A stretch of DNA of 64,000 nucleotides from Psychrobacter ciconiae (lineage in GTDB: Bacteria; Pseudomonadota; Gammaproteobacteria; Pseudomonadales; Moraxellaceae): the NCBI RefSeq assembly GCF_904846055.1, contig NZ_CAJGYV010000001.1, positions 1,922,001-1,986,000 of the forward strand, given 5' to 3'. How positions within the stretch are numbered: position 1 is the first letter of the stretch; each line of letters starts with the position of its first letter. The position numbers and the translations under genes are program-made. Shown piece by piece: positions 19,214 through 27,958 of this stretch. The notes under the pieces were generated by a model. It was not told where the DNA came from and searched no databases. It saw only the letters and a list, made by a program, of their open reading frames with translations.

Positions 19214-20263
19214 TCAGTTTAATAAAGGCAGGCAATCAAAGTCGCTTGGACCGTCACTAATCGTCCCAAAAACAGCAGCGCGATTGATAATTTCAGCCGC
19301 CCAAGAGCGGTGCGTGGCAGGCTCAAGCATGGTGTTGTTAAATTTAAATACGGCTTTTGCCTCAGCGTGCAGCACCTGCTGAGCTTCCTCTAGGATACTG
19401 CTTGGGACGCAAAATGCTTGCTGAACCAGAGCAATTTGGCTTGGGTGAATCACCGTTTTGCCAACCAAACCAAGACTGACATCACGATTAAGCTCTTGCA
19501 TAAACAGCATGGGCTGGTCGAGATATTCAAATACCGGCGCGGTCAAATAAAAGCCATGCGGCACAAATGCGCCAAGCAGCTGATAGGCAAGCATACCGAC
19601 GGGCGTATCATAAACGATGCTGTCTTTTGGTCGGCGAAGTCTAAGCGCCGCAAACAAATCATTGCCGCCGATTCTCAGGGCGAACACCGTTTGATTAAAT
19701 GCCTCTTTAAATGCAGCGGCAAGCTCATCGTTATGCTGCGGATTAAAAACCGCCGCCGTTTCAAGCGTTGGCATCAACAGCTGATGCTCATCATGAACCG
19801 CGCAAGCCTCAACCCATTTTGGTAGGGTGAATAAATCAACCTTTGGCAATACAAAACCATCTATCAGCTCAATATGGTCAAAGTCTGCCAGCCCGCGTAG
19901 CATTTCAGGGTTTCTTGGGCGCACAAATACCAATGGTCGATTAGGATGGTTATTATTTTTATCGTGAGATTGGCTTGGGTTACGGATGCTGTCGGCGTTG
20001 AGTTGCCACGTATTGAGCAGCGATTGCAGCTGTATCAGCGCCAACTCAACATCGCTATGGCTTACCGCGTCCTCAAGACAAATGATGATGCTGTTAATCG
20101 TTGGCAGTTTATCGCGCTTGATCACTTGCCAAATGTCTTGGCGCGTTGCAGGCATATACAAGCTTGCACCAAGCTGATAAGGATGATGGGCGTAAGCTTG
20201 AGCTTGGTGGTGTGAAGCGGTAGCTTGGGCAGGCAAATTTAGGCTGGCAAGGTTCTCTGGCAT
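19214..20263 (-). CDS. HpcH/HpaI aldolase / citrate lyase beta-like protein of the Ter-linked module
   Basis: A 349-residue TIM-barrel protein related to CitE. Visible CoA/acid-lyase features are SIIICLEDAVSHSDVE (metal-ligand Glu-Asp, about residues 58-73), PLVFVRPRNPEML, a Glu in LMPTLETAAVF, LRIGGNDLFAALRL and the late GKTVIHPSQIALVQQAF. It is the last gene of the six-gene minus-strand operon, 86 bases after the StiP-like gene. CitE-like proteins recur with TRSP phosphoribosyltransferases, HAD and ATP-grasp enzymes next to terD genes. There they are proposed to make a nucleoside-like metabolite. The true substrate is unknown. Confidence 0.88.
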   Translation of the reverse strand: MPENLASLNLPAQATASHHQAQAYAHHPYQLGASLYMPATRQDIWQVIKRDKLPTINSIIICLEDAVSHSDVELALIQLQSLLNTWQLNADSIRNPSQSHDKNNNHPNRPLVFVRPRNPEMLRGLADFDHIELIDGFVLPKVDLFTLPKWVEACAVHDEHQLLMPTLETAAVFNPQHNDELAAAFKEAFNQTVFALRIGGNDLFAALRLRRPKDSIVYDTPVGMLAYQLLGAFVPHGFYLTAPVFEYLDQPMLFMQELNRDVSLGLVGKTVIHPSQIALVQQAFCVPSSILEEAQQVLHAEAKAVFKFNNTMLEPATHRSWAAEIINRAAVFGTISDGPSDFDCLPLLN

Positions 20264-20349
20264 AACGTCATCATCAAAGTTAAGGTTAAAATATAATGTT
20301 TGAATCTTATCTTAAAACGTCTGGGTTAAAAAGCTTATTTTTTTAAACG

Positions 20350-21504
20350 CTAAGGCGCTCGCTGTTTGATTAAGGTTACCGCTTGATAAGGTAAAATAAT
20401 ATCGCCGATAACCTCTATTTTAATATCGCGCGCCGAACATAGATGCCGAAGCAGCTCGGTATCTGGATGATGGCTCGCGGCAAGTAACACGCGCTCAGGG
20501 TCACGGCGCAAAATGGCTCGCGTGGCCTCCGCTATTGTCGGCTTAATCCGGTTGCGATTGCTGATATGAAACCGACTTGCCAACTCGTCGATAATGGCGC
20601 ACGTCGTATATCGCGGCTGAGTGTAGGTCGGCAGGATGGTTGGCGATTGAGTTAAGTTTTGTCTTGCATTATCAATTTGATTGATAAAATCAAGGCTGAC
20701 ATCCGCATTTTTTAAATCATCATAAATGACGCAGCGATGCAGTCTTGACGGTTCAACCGCTTGTAAACTGCGTGAAATCAGCCCCGAAACTGTACTGTTA
20801 AGTAGCCCAGAAGGAATGAGCCAATCGTCCGAGCTTGCCGAAAGCCACGCTACGCCCGCAGGGTCAGCAAGGGTTAATAGCGGAATAACCCCTTTGCCTT
20901 GATGAAAAATCTGGCTAAAATTGGCATGCGCTGGGTCATTAAACGGCGCAAGGCTTGCCGCAAGTTCCTCATAGATCGCGCCTTTTCCCGTCCAACCATC
21001 AACAAAGACAATCGGGCTTGCTGGAAATTGCTCTAAAATAAGCTTGAGCGCCACCAAATCCAAACCGCGACCGCGCAAAATGCTGATGCCAAAATGCCGG
21101 CTTGGCACTGCATTTTCGTGAAGCGCGCGCTGCAATAATACGCCGATGGGCAATCCTGCCCGAACAAGGCTAACTAAAATAAGTGGTTGGTTATTATTAA
21201 GTAGTTGATTGCTATCAGTTTTTTTTACAAAAATTTTGGTAAGCGTTGCAGTTAAATTGGCAATCTCGGCTGCCATTCTATTTTTGCCATCATCAAGGGC
21301 GGTTTGATAAAGCGCAAGATGCTCAGGGGTCGGCGCGGTCTCAAGGGTGAGCATTTCAGAATAATGCCGCTGACCACTTTGAATCAGTACCTCTTTTTGC
21401 GCGGTCGGCACGTTTGCAATTGCGTCTTGTTCTACCACGTCAAGCAGCACCGTGACATCACTTGGCAAATAGCTTCCTGACCCAAAATCATTGATTTGTA
21501 TCAT
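20350..21504 (-). CDS. StiP-family (PRTase-like) protein with C-terminal PELOTA-like domain
   Basis: A 384-residue protein of the family annotated as cysteine protease StiP N-terminal domain, which comparative genomics treats as a phosphoribosyltransferase relative of Ter operons. Signature stretches are SGQRHYSEML (about 43-52), LVSLVRAGLPIGVLLQRAL (about 110-128), HFGISILRGRGLD, VFVDGWTGKGAIYEEL (the PRPP-loop position, about 167-182) and a Gly-rich WLIPSGLLNST. The last 50 residues (HPDTELLRHLCSARDIKIEV to LIKQ) resemble a PELOTA/L7Ae-like RNA-binding end. It lies 20 bases after the HAD gene. A proteolytic function seems unlikely from context. Confidence 0.87.
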   Translation of the reverse strand: MIQINDFGSGSYLPSDVTVLLDVVEQDAIANVPTAQKEVLIQSGQRHYSEMLTLETAPTPEHLALYQTALDDGKNRMAAEIANLTATLTKIFVKKTDSNQLLNNNQPLILVSLVRAGLPIGVLLQRALHENAVPSRHFGISILRGRGLDLVALKLILEQFPASPIVFVDGWTGKGAIYEELAASLAPFNDPAHANFSQIFHQGKGVIPLLTLADPAGVAWLSASSDDWLIPSGLLNSTVSGLISRSLQAVEPSRLHRCVIYDDLKNADVSLDFINQIDNARQNLTQSPTILPTYTQPRYTTCAIIDELASRFHISNRNRIKPTIAEATRAILRRDPERVLLAASHHPDTELLRHLCSARDIKIEVIGDIILPYQAVTLIKQRAP

Positions 21505-21524
21505 TGAACGTTATTCCATTTGTG

Positions 21525-22322
21525 TTAAATAGATTGGGTTAAATGGTCATGAAGCTGACCGCGAGCAGGCATGCCATACCAATCAAGACCTTGCAAAAAT
21601 GGCAAATCCGCCAAACTGTCACCAAAGCCAAAGCTTGGTCGGTCTGAGTCTAAATGGTTGTTAAGCAAAAAATTGACCGCGTTTTTTTTGTGAACCGCTT
21701 GCGGCAAAATCGCTAAATTATTGGCATTGACATGAATATAAAAAGTATCGGCAAAATCGGGAATAAGTGACGGCAGCTTTTTTGCCAAAGTTGCAAGCGC
21801 CTCATGGTCTTTTTGCGGATGCTTAATTGCCAAATAAGCCATTAAGTCATTACCACAAAAGCTATCGTTATGCGGTGTAAATCGTAAATCTGCAAATTGC
21901 ATCTTAATCATATCCGTCATTGCATTTAATTTATCTTGTAATGGCAACAGGGCGGAATGCATTTGCTCTTGCCAAGACTCAAGCGGCGTGCCTGCTGGCG
22001 TGACAATGCGCGCCCCATGGGTCAGCACTTGCCAACTGGCAAAGGGCAGTTTTACCCGCCGGATTTCGTCTTTATCGCGAGCGGTCACGACGATTAATTC
22101 GGTACTGGCAAACAGCCAATTGACAAAGGCATTTTGCCGAGCGCTCATAAAGCTTAGCGGCTCATCTTGCTTATTGACCGCCGCGCAAATCAGCGTTTTG
22201 TCGTTTGTTGCCAGTTGCCAAGCGCTCATTTTGCGTTTGGTTTGAAATAGCGTGTCGTCCAAATCCATAAAGGCGTAGGGCAAAATAACGTTTGAATAAG
22301 GGCTAAAAAATGTCGCGCTCAT
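21525..22322 (-). CDS. HAD-superfamily phosphatase of the Ter-linked module
   Basis: A 265-residue hydrolase with the haloacid dehalogenase motifs: MDLDDTLFQ (residues 19-27, nucleophile and acid Asp), VVTARD (motif II Thr near 79), and FGFGDSLADLPFL (motif IV, about 233-245). A C2-type cap probably fills the middle. It is soluble and cytoplasmic, and expected to remove phosphate from a pathway intermediate. The gene is 31 bases downstream of the TRSP phosphoribosyltransferase and 20 bases upstream of the StiP-like gene, on the same strand. HAD proteins of this length are a standard part of the Ter-associated biosynthetic set. Confidence 0.88.
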   Translation of the reverse strand: MSATFFSPYSNVILPYAFMDLDDTLFQTKRKMSAWQLATNDKTLICAAVNKQDEPLSFMSARQNAFVNWLFASTELIVVTARDKDEIRRVKLPFASWQVLTHGARIVTPAGTPLESWQEQMHSALLPLQDKLNAMTDMIKMQFADLRFTPHNDSFCGNDLMAYLAIKHPQKDHEALATLAKKLPSLIPDFADTFYIHVNANNLAILPQAVHKKNAVNFLLNNHLDSDRPSFGFGDSLADLPFLQGLDWYGMPARGQLHDHLTQSI

Positions 22323-22353
22323 GAAGACAGCTCAACTTATCAAGGTTAATAAA

Positions 22354-23577
22354 TTAAAACGACGGCTCAGGACTGACAATCAGCACGTTGTCCAAGTTTT
22401 GCCAAAGCGCATCCACGCTGTCGTTTGGCGTCTCTATACAAAGGACAATCAAATCCCAAGCGCTTGGCGCGACATTATAAACAAAATTGGTCATACCAAG
22501 ACCATAGTTATCCCGAAAGCTGAGCCTCTCGCTGATGGCACAGCCCATCGCAATCGGTGAGCGGGTGAGGGCACTAAAACAAACGCGGTGCTCTGAGTCT
22601 TGCAATGAGGTTTGTTGTTCCAAATGCTCTGCCAATAAAAACGGCAACCAAACAAACTCATTGCTCCCCAGTACCAAAATGCGCTTAGGAAGCTCAGAGC
22701 TTTCGCCAAACTTGCGCGAAAAGCGGTCCCAAAAATCGGCTAAATAGTTGCCAAGCCCTGAGGCGCTATCAAATGTCGGCTGCCGTCCCCAATTTCCTGT
22801 CGGCAAAATGGGCTCAGAGCCTGCTGCCGTGGTATCAAGGCTTGGCATTGAGATAGCTTTAGGGTTTGGCGCGTCCGACCACTGCCAGCTTCCTGCCAAT
22901 AAATGCTGCCGAAAAAATTGGATGCCTTTTGCGTCTTGGATTTCTGCCCCCGAATCAAGCGACCAATCAACGAGCGTTGCCAAATGCACCTGCTCAAGCT
23001 GATTCAGCCCTGCTGCTTGCAAAGCATGAACCACATTTTTGCAAGTGTTTCCCGTTGAGGCTTCATCATCAACCATAATTAGCGTTCTGGTATTTAAAAT
23101 GGCTTGTTGAATGTGCTCATCATCACTTTGATAAATCAGGTGATGGCTGGCGTGGCTGTGGTCTTCGCTAAAGGTGGTGAGCAGTTTGGCATCGGCGTGG
23201 TTAATCGCGTGGCGGGTTGAATTTAATAAAAGCGCGTTTGGGTAGCGCGATTGCAGCACTTGATGAACGCCGGCGGACAGTCCAACGGCAGTTTCTGCCA
23301 TGCCAATGACCAAAATCGGCTCGGGCAAACCGTCTGGAATCAATCCTGCTAACTCGCTAAAGGCGCGGCGCATCACGCTTGGGGCGACAGGAATATGGCG
23401 ACCAAGGACTTTTGACACAAATAAAAACGCCCGCTTTGGGTTAATGCGCTGAGCAAAGTCCAATAAATCGGTAATGTCATAGCGATTATCAAGGTTTGGG
23501 TTGCTTTGATAAGTTAAATCAAGCGTTCCTCGGGGTAGGGTGACGGTAAGTTGGGATGGGCTGTTATTTTGGTTCAT
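22354..23577 (-). CDS. Phosphoribosyltransferase with C-terminal TRSP domain
   Basis: A 407-residue protein combining a type-I phosphoribosyltransferase domain (PRTase_2) with a TRSP domain. The PRTase part shows LVIGMAETAVGLSAGVHQ (about residues 95-112) and the PRPP-binding loop LIMVDDEASTGNT (about 163-175). The C-terminal domain carries the name-giving ALTRSPIAMG near residue 338, followed by ISERLSFRDNYG. The pair is specific to Ter-linked operons predicted to build a nucleoside-like compound. It lies three bases after the NYN gene stop, so the two are surely co-transcribed and probably translationally coupled. Confidence 0.92.
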   Translation of the reverse strand: MNQNNSPSQLTVTLPRGTLDLTYQSNPNLDNRYDITDLLDFAQRINPKRAFLFVSKVLGRHIPVAPSVMRRAFSELAGLIPDGLPEPILVIGMAETAVGLSAGVHQVLQSRYPNALLLNSTRHAINHADAKLLTTFSEDHSHASHHLIYQSDDEHIQQAILNTRTLIMVDDEASTGNTCKNVVHALQAAGLNQLEQVHLATLVDWSLDSGAEIQDAKGIQFFRQHLLAGSWQWSDAPNPKAISMPSLDTTAAGSEPILPTGNWGRQPTFDSASGLGNYLADFWDRFSRKFGESSELPKRILVLGSNEFVWLPFLLAEHLEQQTSLQDSEHRVCFSALTRSPIAMGCAISERLSFRDNYGLGMTNFVYNVAPSAWDLIVLCIETPNDSVDALWQNLDNVLIVSPEPSF

Positions 23578-23580
23578 GTT

Positions 23581-25332
23581 TTAAAGCGCTTCCGTAACTG
23601 GTTTTGTAGTTTTCTTTGTTGGTAAATTATCGCTGATATAGGTATTTCTCGGCAGTAGCTTCCAGAACAGATCATCACGCTTCAAACTAAACAGCATAAA
23701 ATTTTTACCTTCTTTTTTGCTGACATCAAAACATCTTTTAATTGGTGTAAGATTTCCTCTGCTATAGATATAAACCTCAACTATAGGACAGCCGTGACTT
23801 AATTCGTAACCTATTTTACCTTTCAAAATAAAAGATAAGTTATAAACAGCTGTAGATATTTTATTGAAGTTACAAGAAAATCTAGATTTGGTAATGCCAC
23901 TTGAAGTCTTCGGTGTTAATAAAATGGCACTGTCAATGCTAAAGCGCTGATTTGGGCAAATAATATCCTCAGCGATTTCAAAATCATTATCATTATGACA
24001 AATCAAAGCCACTTCTGTTTTGCTGCTGGCATAAATATCAATAGTCAAATAACTGTCGTGATTAAAGCCAGTAAAAGTTGGTTGAGGCTGTTTTGACACA
24101 CTCGGCTGATTCTGTGCTTGTATGATTTTTTGTGGTTGAGACGCGGCAGGCAGGTTTTTTTGTTTGGTCTGAATAAAAATGCCATTGTCTTTTCGGCGAA
24201 TATTGTAAATATCTAGTGCTAAAAGCAACTCTGAGAATTTTGCAAAGCCATATTTTTTCCAATTGATATTGGGATGGTGTTGCCTGATTTGACTGACAAC
24301 ATAAGACAAGTTTGTCCAGCCATTATCAGGACTTGGATTTTCTTTGATGAGCTTGTCAATCACGCTGATAAAATGCGTCTGTTTTTGTAGCTTTTCAGTT
24401 GACCACTGCGACGAAGTCGGAGGGCTGCTTGTTGCTGATAAGACAGGATTGACTTTCATCACCTTTGGTTTTAGCCGTATATAAAGTGTTGAATTGTTGG
24501 CTTTGGTTTCAAATAAATCAATGGTTCTGACAATATCGGTAAATTTGCTATAGCCATAATATTTTGCATCAAATTTTGGGAGTACTTCTTGTAATTTTTT
24601 GCCAACCAATCCTGCATTTACCCAGCCGTCCTTAGCGGTTTTTGGGTGATTGCTGACAGCGTCGCGTAAGCCGTTTAATAGTTTAGTGTCGCATTTAAGC
24701 TGATTTTCCGTCCAAGCCTGAACAACGGGGCTGATAGCAACAGCTTGACTTGGTAACGTATTTTTCGATATTTTTGGCGTTGGCGTTGGCGTTGGCGTTG
24801 GCGTTGGCGTTGGCGTTGGCGTTGGCGTTGGCGTTGGCGTTGGCGTTGGCGTTGGCGTTGGCGTTTCGGCAGGCTGGCTTAAATATTCAATAAAATAAAA
24901 GTTATCGCAAGATTGAATAAAAGCATCGTTGGTATTTCTTTTGCCAAAACCAATGGCTTTTGTTTTGTTCTTACGAATGCGAATGGCAAGCGGGGTAAAG
25001 TCGCTGTCACTCGATATCAAGCAAAAGCCATCAAACTCTTGGCTATAAAGCAAATCCATGGCTTCGATAACCATCGCAATGTCGGTGGCATTTTTACCTT
25101 TAATAAAAGCAAACTGCTGAACTGGTTCAATAGCGTGGCTCAACAGCTCAGATTGCCAGCTTTGCAAATGTGCGCAGCCCCAATCGCCAAACGCTTTTTT
25201 GCAGCCGATAGTACCAAGTGTGGCGATTTTTTTGAGAACCTCGCCGATACTTTTGGCAGAGGTGTTATCAGCGTCAATAAGAACGGCGATATTATTTAAT
25301 TTGATAGCAGTTTGCGCTAGGTTATTGGTCAT
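23581..25332 (-). CDS. NYN-domain RNase-like protein with two LOTUS/OST-HTH domains and a TerD-like C-terminus
   Basis: A 583-residue multidomain protein. Residues 10-150 form an NYN (PIN-like) nuclease domain of the LabA type, with acidic sites in VLIDADNTS (Asp20, Asp22), [12 protein letters not shown] and [13 protein letters not shown] (Thr-Pro)15 linker follows at about 156-186. Two OST-HTH/LOTUS domains lie at about 207-287 and 309-390, each ending in YGYSKF/YGFAKF and a beta hairpin. Such domains bind RNA. Residues 425-583 have no name I know, but their order ([48 protein letters not shown]) parallels the second half of TerD domains. The gene overlaps the ATP-grasp gene by four bases (ATGA). 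Confidence 0.87.
   Translation of the reverse strand: MTNNLAQTAIKLNNIAVLIDADNTSAKSIGEVLKKIATLGTIGCKKAFGDWGCAHLQSWQSELLSHAIEPVQQFAFIKGKNATDIAMVIEAMDLLYSQEFDGFCLISSDSDFTPLAIRIRKNKTKAIGFGKRNTNDAFIQSCDNFYFIEYLSQPAETPTPTPTPTPTPTPTPTPTPTPTPTPTPTPKISKNTLPSQAVAISPVVQAWTENQLKCDTKLLNGLRDAVSNHPKTAKDGWVNAGLVGKKLQEVLPKFDAKYYGYSKFTDIVRTIDLFETKANNSTLYIRLKPKVMKVNPVLSATSSPPTSSQWSTEKLQKQTHFISVIDKLIKENPSPDNGWTNLSYVVSQIRQHHPNINWKKYGFAKFSELLLALDIYNIRRKDNGIFIQTKQKNLPAASQPQKIIQAQNQPSVSKQPQPTFTGFNHDSYLTIDIYASSKTEVALICHNDNDFEIAEDIICPNQRFSIDSAILLTPKTSSGITKSRFSCNFNKISTAVYNLSFILKGKIGYELSHGCPIVEVYIYSRGNLTPIKRCFDVSKKEGKNFMLFSLKRDDLFWKLLPRNTYISDNLPTKKTTKPVTEAL
24776..24865. repeat. Perfect hexanucleotide tandem repeat, 15 copies of GGCGTT
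   Basis: Fifteen uninterrupted copies of GGCGTT on the plus strand (AACGCC on the coding strand) encode the Thr-Pro linker of the NYN protein. Because the unit is six bases, gain or loss of copies keeps the frame and changes only linker length. Confidence 0.97.
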
Positions 25333-26411
25333 TCAATTTTTACCCCAACCGTAATCGCCCGAACTTGACAGGGTTTGATTTGCTGACGAACCGCTGCAAG
25401 CGTTGGTTTTGGGGTAAGTCCAAGCCAGTAGCCCAAGCCAATTTGGGTCAAGTCAATGCCGCTGTGACGGGTGTAATCAATCCCGCCGGATGGTCGGCTA
25501 TTGATTTCAAGGATGCGGTGGTTGCCATCAACGTCCGCTTTGGTTTGAACGCTGACGATACCATCACAGCCAAACGCGCGAATCAAAGGCGTGACCACAA
25601 TCATTACCGAATCATCAAGACCAATATGTTGGATTTTATCCATTTTATGGCGCGTGATGGCAGCTAAAATCTCGCCGTTCTCACAAACCACATCGATAGA
25701 AAACTCTTGACCAGACAAGTAGGGCATCAGCAGCATCGGAATGGGCTTATTTTTAATCATGCCGCTGTGCTGATAAGCGCTAATAAACTGCTCAAGATGA
25801 ATTTTCTTATCTTCGGTAAAGTACAGGTGCTCAAAGCTGTCATAAGCGTTGACGGCTCCGGTATCCAGCTGCCAAAATCCTTGGGCAAAAATACCGCTGA
25901 CTGGTTTTACGCAAAGCGGCTCGTTGCCATGCTTAGCTAATAAATCTTGCAACTCAGCAAGCGTTTCAAAGCGCCAAGCGGTCGCCACCGGAACGTTATG
26001 GGCTTGGCAGTGCTGCATAAAGGCAAATTTGTCATCGATGGCGGCAAGGCTTTGGGTCGACGTTGCCCCCGTTAATAAGCGAATTCCCGCTTTAGTAAAC
26101 TCATCGCGGTGCGCTTCATAATCAATGCTGTTACGACCGGTCAGCAGCACTTTGACATTGTTGTCGCGGGCGTGATTGAGCACAAATTGCCATCGCGGTA
26201 AGGCGTTTTTGTCATTGTCTTTTGGTTCAACAAATACCTTATCGGCAAATTCAAAAATCTCAGGGCGATTGTGGCGGTGCGAGGCAATGATGGTAAATGG
26301 TAACGTTGATTTGGCTTTAAGCGCTTGTAAGCTTTGTAGCATATCGCGCTGGCTTGATTGACCCTCGGCAAGCCAAACGGCAGGAATATTTTTAGCTGAA
26401 TCATTGCTCAT
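25329..26411 (-). CDS. ATP-grasp ligase of the Ter-linked module
   Basis: A roughly 360-residue ATP-grasp enzyme of the carbamoyl-phosphate-synthetase-like group, expected to activate a carboxylate with ATP and join it to an amine or thiol. The B subdomain shows EPLCVKPVSGIFAQGFW (about residues 164-180), the ATP-hinge region is PYLSGQEFSIDVV, and the metal-binding end is ILEINSRPSGGIDYTRHSG. The frame extends to a TTG at 26438, and ATGs lie at 26417 and 26411. The last has AGAG at proper distance and is chosen. It is the first gene of the operon, divergent from the TerA-type gene. Its substrate is unknown. Confidence 0.88.
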   Translation of the reverse strand: MSNDSAKNIPAVWLAEGQSSQRDMLQSLQALKAKSTLPFTIIASHRHNRPEIFEFADKVFVEPKDNDKNALPRWQFVLNHARDNNVKVLLTGRNSIDYEAHRDEFTKAGIRLLTGATSTQSLAAIDDKFAFMQHCQAHNVPVATAWRFETLAELQDLLAKHGNEPLCVKPVSGIFAQGFWQLDTGAVNAYDSFEHLYFTEDKKIHLEQFISAYQHSGMIKNKPIPMLLMPYLSGQEFSIDVVCENGEILAAITRHKMDKIQHIGLDDSVMIVVTPLIRAFGCDGIVSVQTKADVDGNHRILEINSRPSGGIDYTRHSGIDLTQIGLGYWLGLTPKPTLAAVRQQIKPCQVRAITVGVKIE

Positions 26412-26459
26412 AAACATCGCTCTAAATTGTTGCGCCAAAAGTCACTGTTGAAAATACCA

Positions 26460-26478
26460 ATAGTAAATTATAGTCGAT
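26460..26478 (-). promoter_or_regulatory. Candidate promoter of the ATP-grasp/NYN operon
   Basis: A consensus TATAAT on the minus strand (plus-strand ATTATA at 26467-26472) lies about 56 bases before the chosen ATP-grasp start, in the divergent intergenic region. No good -35 was found, so the call rests on the -10 alone. Confidence 0.35.
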
Positions 26479-26619
26479 TGCACCAAATTGTTATAGATAA
26501 AGCCAAACTTTCTTTTGAATAAACCAAATTGTCAATCGCTCATGCTACTATAGGAAAAATTCAATTTTGCCTAACCGATTTTTTTTAAAGATTAAAAGAA
26601 CCGTTTAAAAGGATAATTT

Positions 26620-27873
26620 ATGAGCCAAACTTTAGTTGCTGGCGCTAATGCCGCGCTACCAAACGACACCATCAGCGTTCGTATTGTAAGCCAATTGCCG
26701 ATTGATTGCGCCGCCTATCGCTTAAGCCATAGCGGCAAAGTTCGCGGTGACGGTGATATGATTTTTTATAATCAAACCCGATCTGACGATGGCGCAGTCA
26801 GCTTTCGCGGTCATGATGCGGACGGTTTTTTTGATATCAATTTAACCAATCAGCCTGCCGACATCGAAAAAATCGCCATTGCCTTTTCAAGTGACCAGCC
26901 ATTATCTCAGTTGGGCGATATTGATATTCAAGTGTTTCAAGGTCAAACGCTCCTCTTAAACTGCCCGCTGAGCGCCGCCAATCGCAGCGAAAAAGCAATG
27001 ATTTTGGCAGAGTGCTACAAACGTCAAGGCGCTTGGAAGTTTCGCTTTATTGCTCAAGGGTTTGATGGCGGGTTAAAGCCGTTGTCCGAGCATTTTGGCG
27101 TTGAAATCGCGGACAATCCTAGCCCTGTACCAACCCCGCCGCCAAGCCCGTTTCAAAACCAGTCCTCAGGGATTAACCCAAAGCCTGCCAATTCAAATCT
27201 TAACGCCCAAAATAGCACGCCGCCACCAGCGCCAACGGTCAATTTAAGCAAAATCACTTTGACCAAAAACCAATCGACGATCAATCTACAAAAGCGCGAT
27301 AACTTTGGCAAAATCTCCATCAATCTCAACTGGAATCAAGGCGGAAATCCTAATCCGCAAGCCCCCAAAAAAGGTCGCTTAAGCGATTTATTTAAACAAA
27401 ATAGCGGTGCAGCTCGCGTTGATTTGGATTTGGGCGCGATGATTTCGTTAAAAAATGGCGATAAGACTTTAATTCAAGCACTTGGCGGCAATTTTGGCGA
27501 TTTGCAGCGCGCGCCGTTTGTTTGTCTTCGCGGCGATGACCGAACCGGTCAGGTTTCCGGCGGCGAGTGGCTCGATATCAATGGCGCTCAGTGGTCGCAG
27601 ATCGATGAAGTGCTGGTTTTTGCCTTTATTTATGAGGGCGTTCCAAATTGGTCGCAAACCGACGGCGTGGTAACCATTTATGTCCCCGGGCAGCCACCGA
27701 TTGAAACGCGGTTGACCGAAGGCGCGGGTAACCTGCCAATGTGCGCTATCGCTCGCCTTGTGAATCAAAACGGCAGCATCAACGTTGAGCGCCTTGACCA
27801 ATATTTTCAAGGTCATCAATATATGGATAAGGCCTTTAATTGGGGCTTTAACTGGAAGCGCGGTCGCAAATAA
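26620..27873 (+). CDS. terA: TerA-type tellurium resistance protein with N-terminal TerD-like domain
   Basis: A 417-residue cytoplasmic protein. Residues 1-170 are a TerD-fold domain, recognisable from SGKVRGDGDMIFYNQTRSDDGAV and the closing CYKRQGAWKFRFIAQGFDGGL, but without the GDNRTG calcium-binding loop of TerD/E/Z. A Pro/Asn-rich linker (about 170-230) leads to a TerA domain with LNWNQGG, ARVDLDLGAMI, LRGDDRTGQVSGGEW and VFAFIYEGVPNW. That domain keeps a GDDRTG version of the acidic loop. It is the only plus-strand ter gene here, divergent from the ATP-grasp operon and convergent with terZ. An AAGGATAATTT ribosome site precedes the ATG. Confidence 0.92.
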   Translation: MSQTLVAGANAALPNDTISVRIVSQLPIDCAAYRLSHSGKVRGDGDMIFYNQTRSDDGAVSFRGHDADGFFDINLTNQPADIEKIAIAFSSDQPLSQLGDIDIQVFQGQTLLLNCPLSAANRSEKAMILAECYKRQGAWKFRFIAQGFDGGLKPLSEHFGVEIADNPSPVPTPPPSPFQNQSSGINPKPANSNLNAQNSTPPPAPTVNLSKITLTKNQSTINLQKRDNFGKISINLNWNQGGNPNPQAPKKGRLSDLFKQNSGAARVDLDLGAMISLKNGDKTLIQALGGNFGDLQRAPFVCLRGDDRTGQVSGGEWLDINGAQWSQIDEVLVFAFIYEGVPNWSQTDGVVTIYVPGQPPIETRLTEGAGNLPMCAIARLVNQNGSINVERLDQYFQGHQYMDKAFNWGFNWKRGRK

Positions 27874-27883
27874 TAGGCAAAAA

Positions 27884-27910
27884 ATCAGCCCACGCTTCTG
27901 GTGGGCTGAT
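27884..27910. terminator. Hairpin terminator between terA and terZ
   Basis: The perfect stem ATCAGCCCAC / GTGGGCTGAT has a 7-base loop. The T-run lies on the minus-strand exit side, so it fits best as the terZ terminator, while also following the terA stop by 11 bases. Confidence 0.75.
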
Positions 27911-27958
27911 ATTAAAACTGAATGGTACTAGAATCTAAAAGCTGATTTTAAAACCGAT

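Noticed and set aside
20350..21504. Naming the StiP-family protein a cysteine protease
   Set aside because: Operon context and PRPP-loop-like sequence favour a phosphoribosyltransferase relative. No catalytic Cys-His pair is evident.
24776..24865. Tandem repeat considered as a CRISPR array or minisatellite outside a gene
   Set aside because: The unit is six bases with no spacers and lies in frame within the NYN gene.
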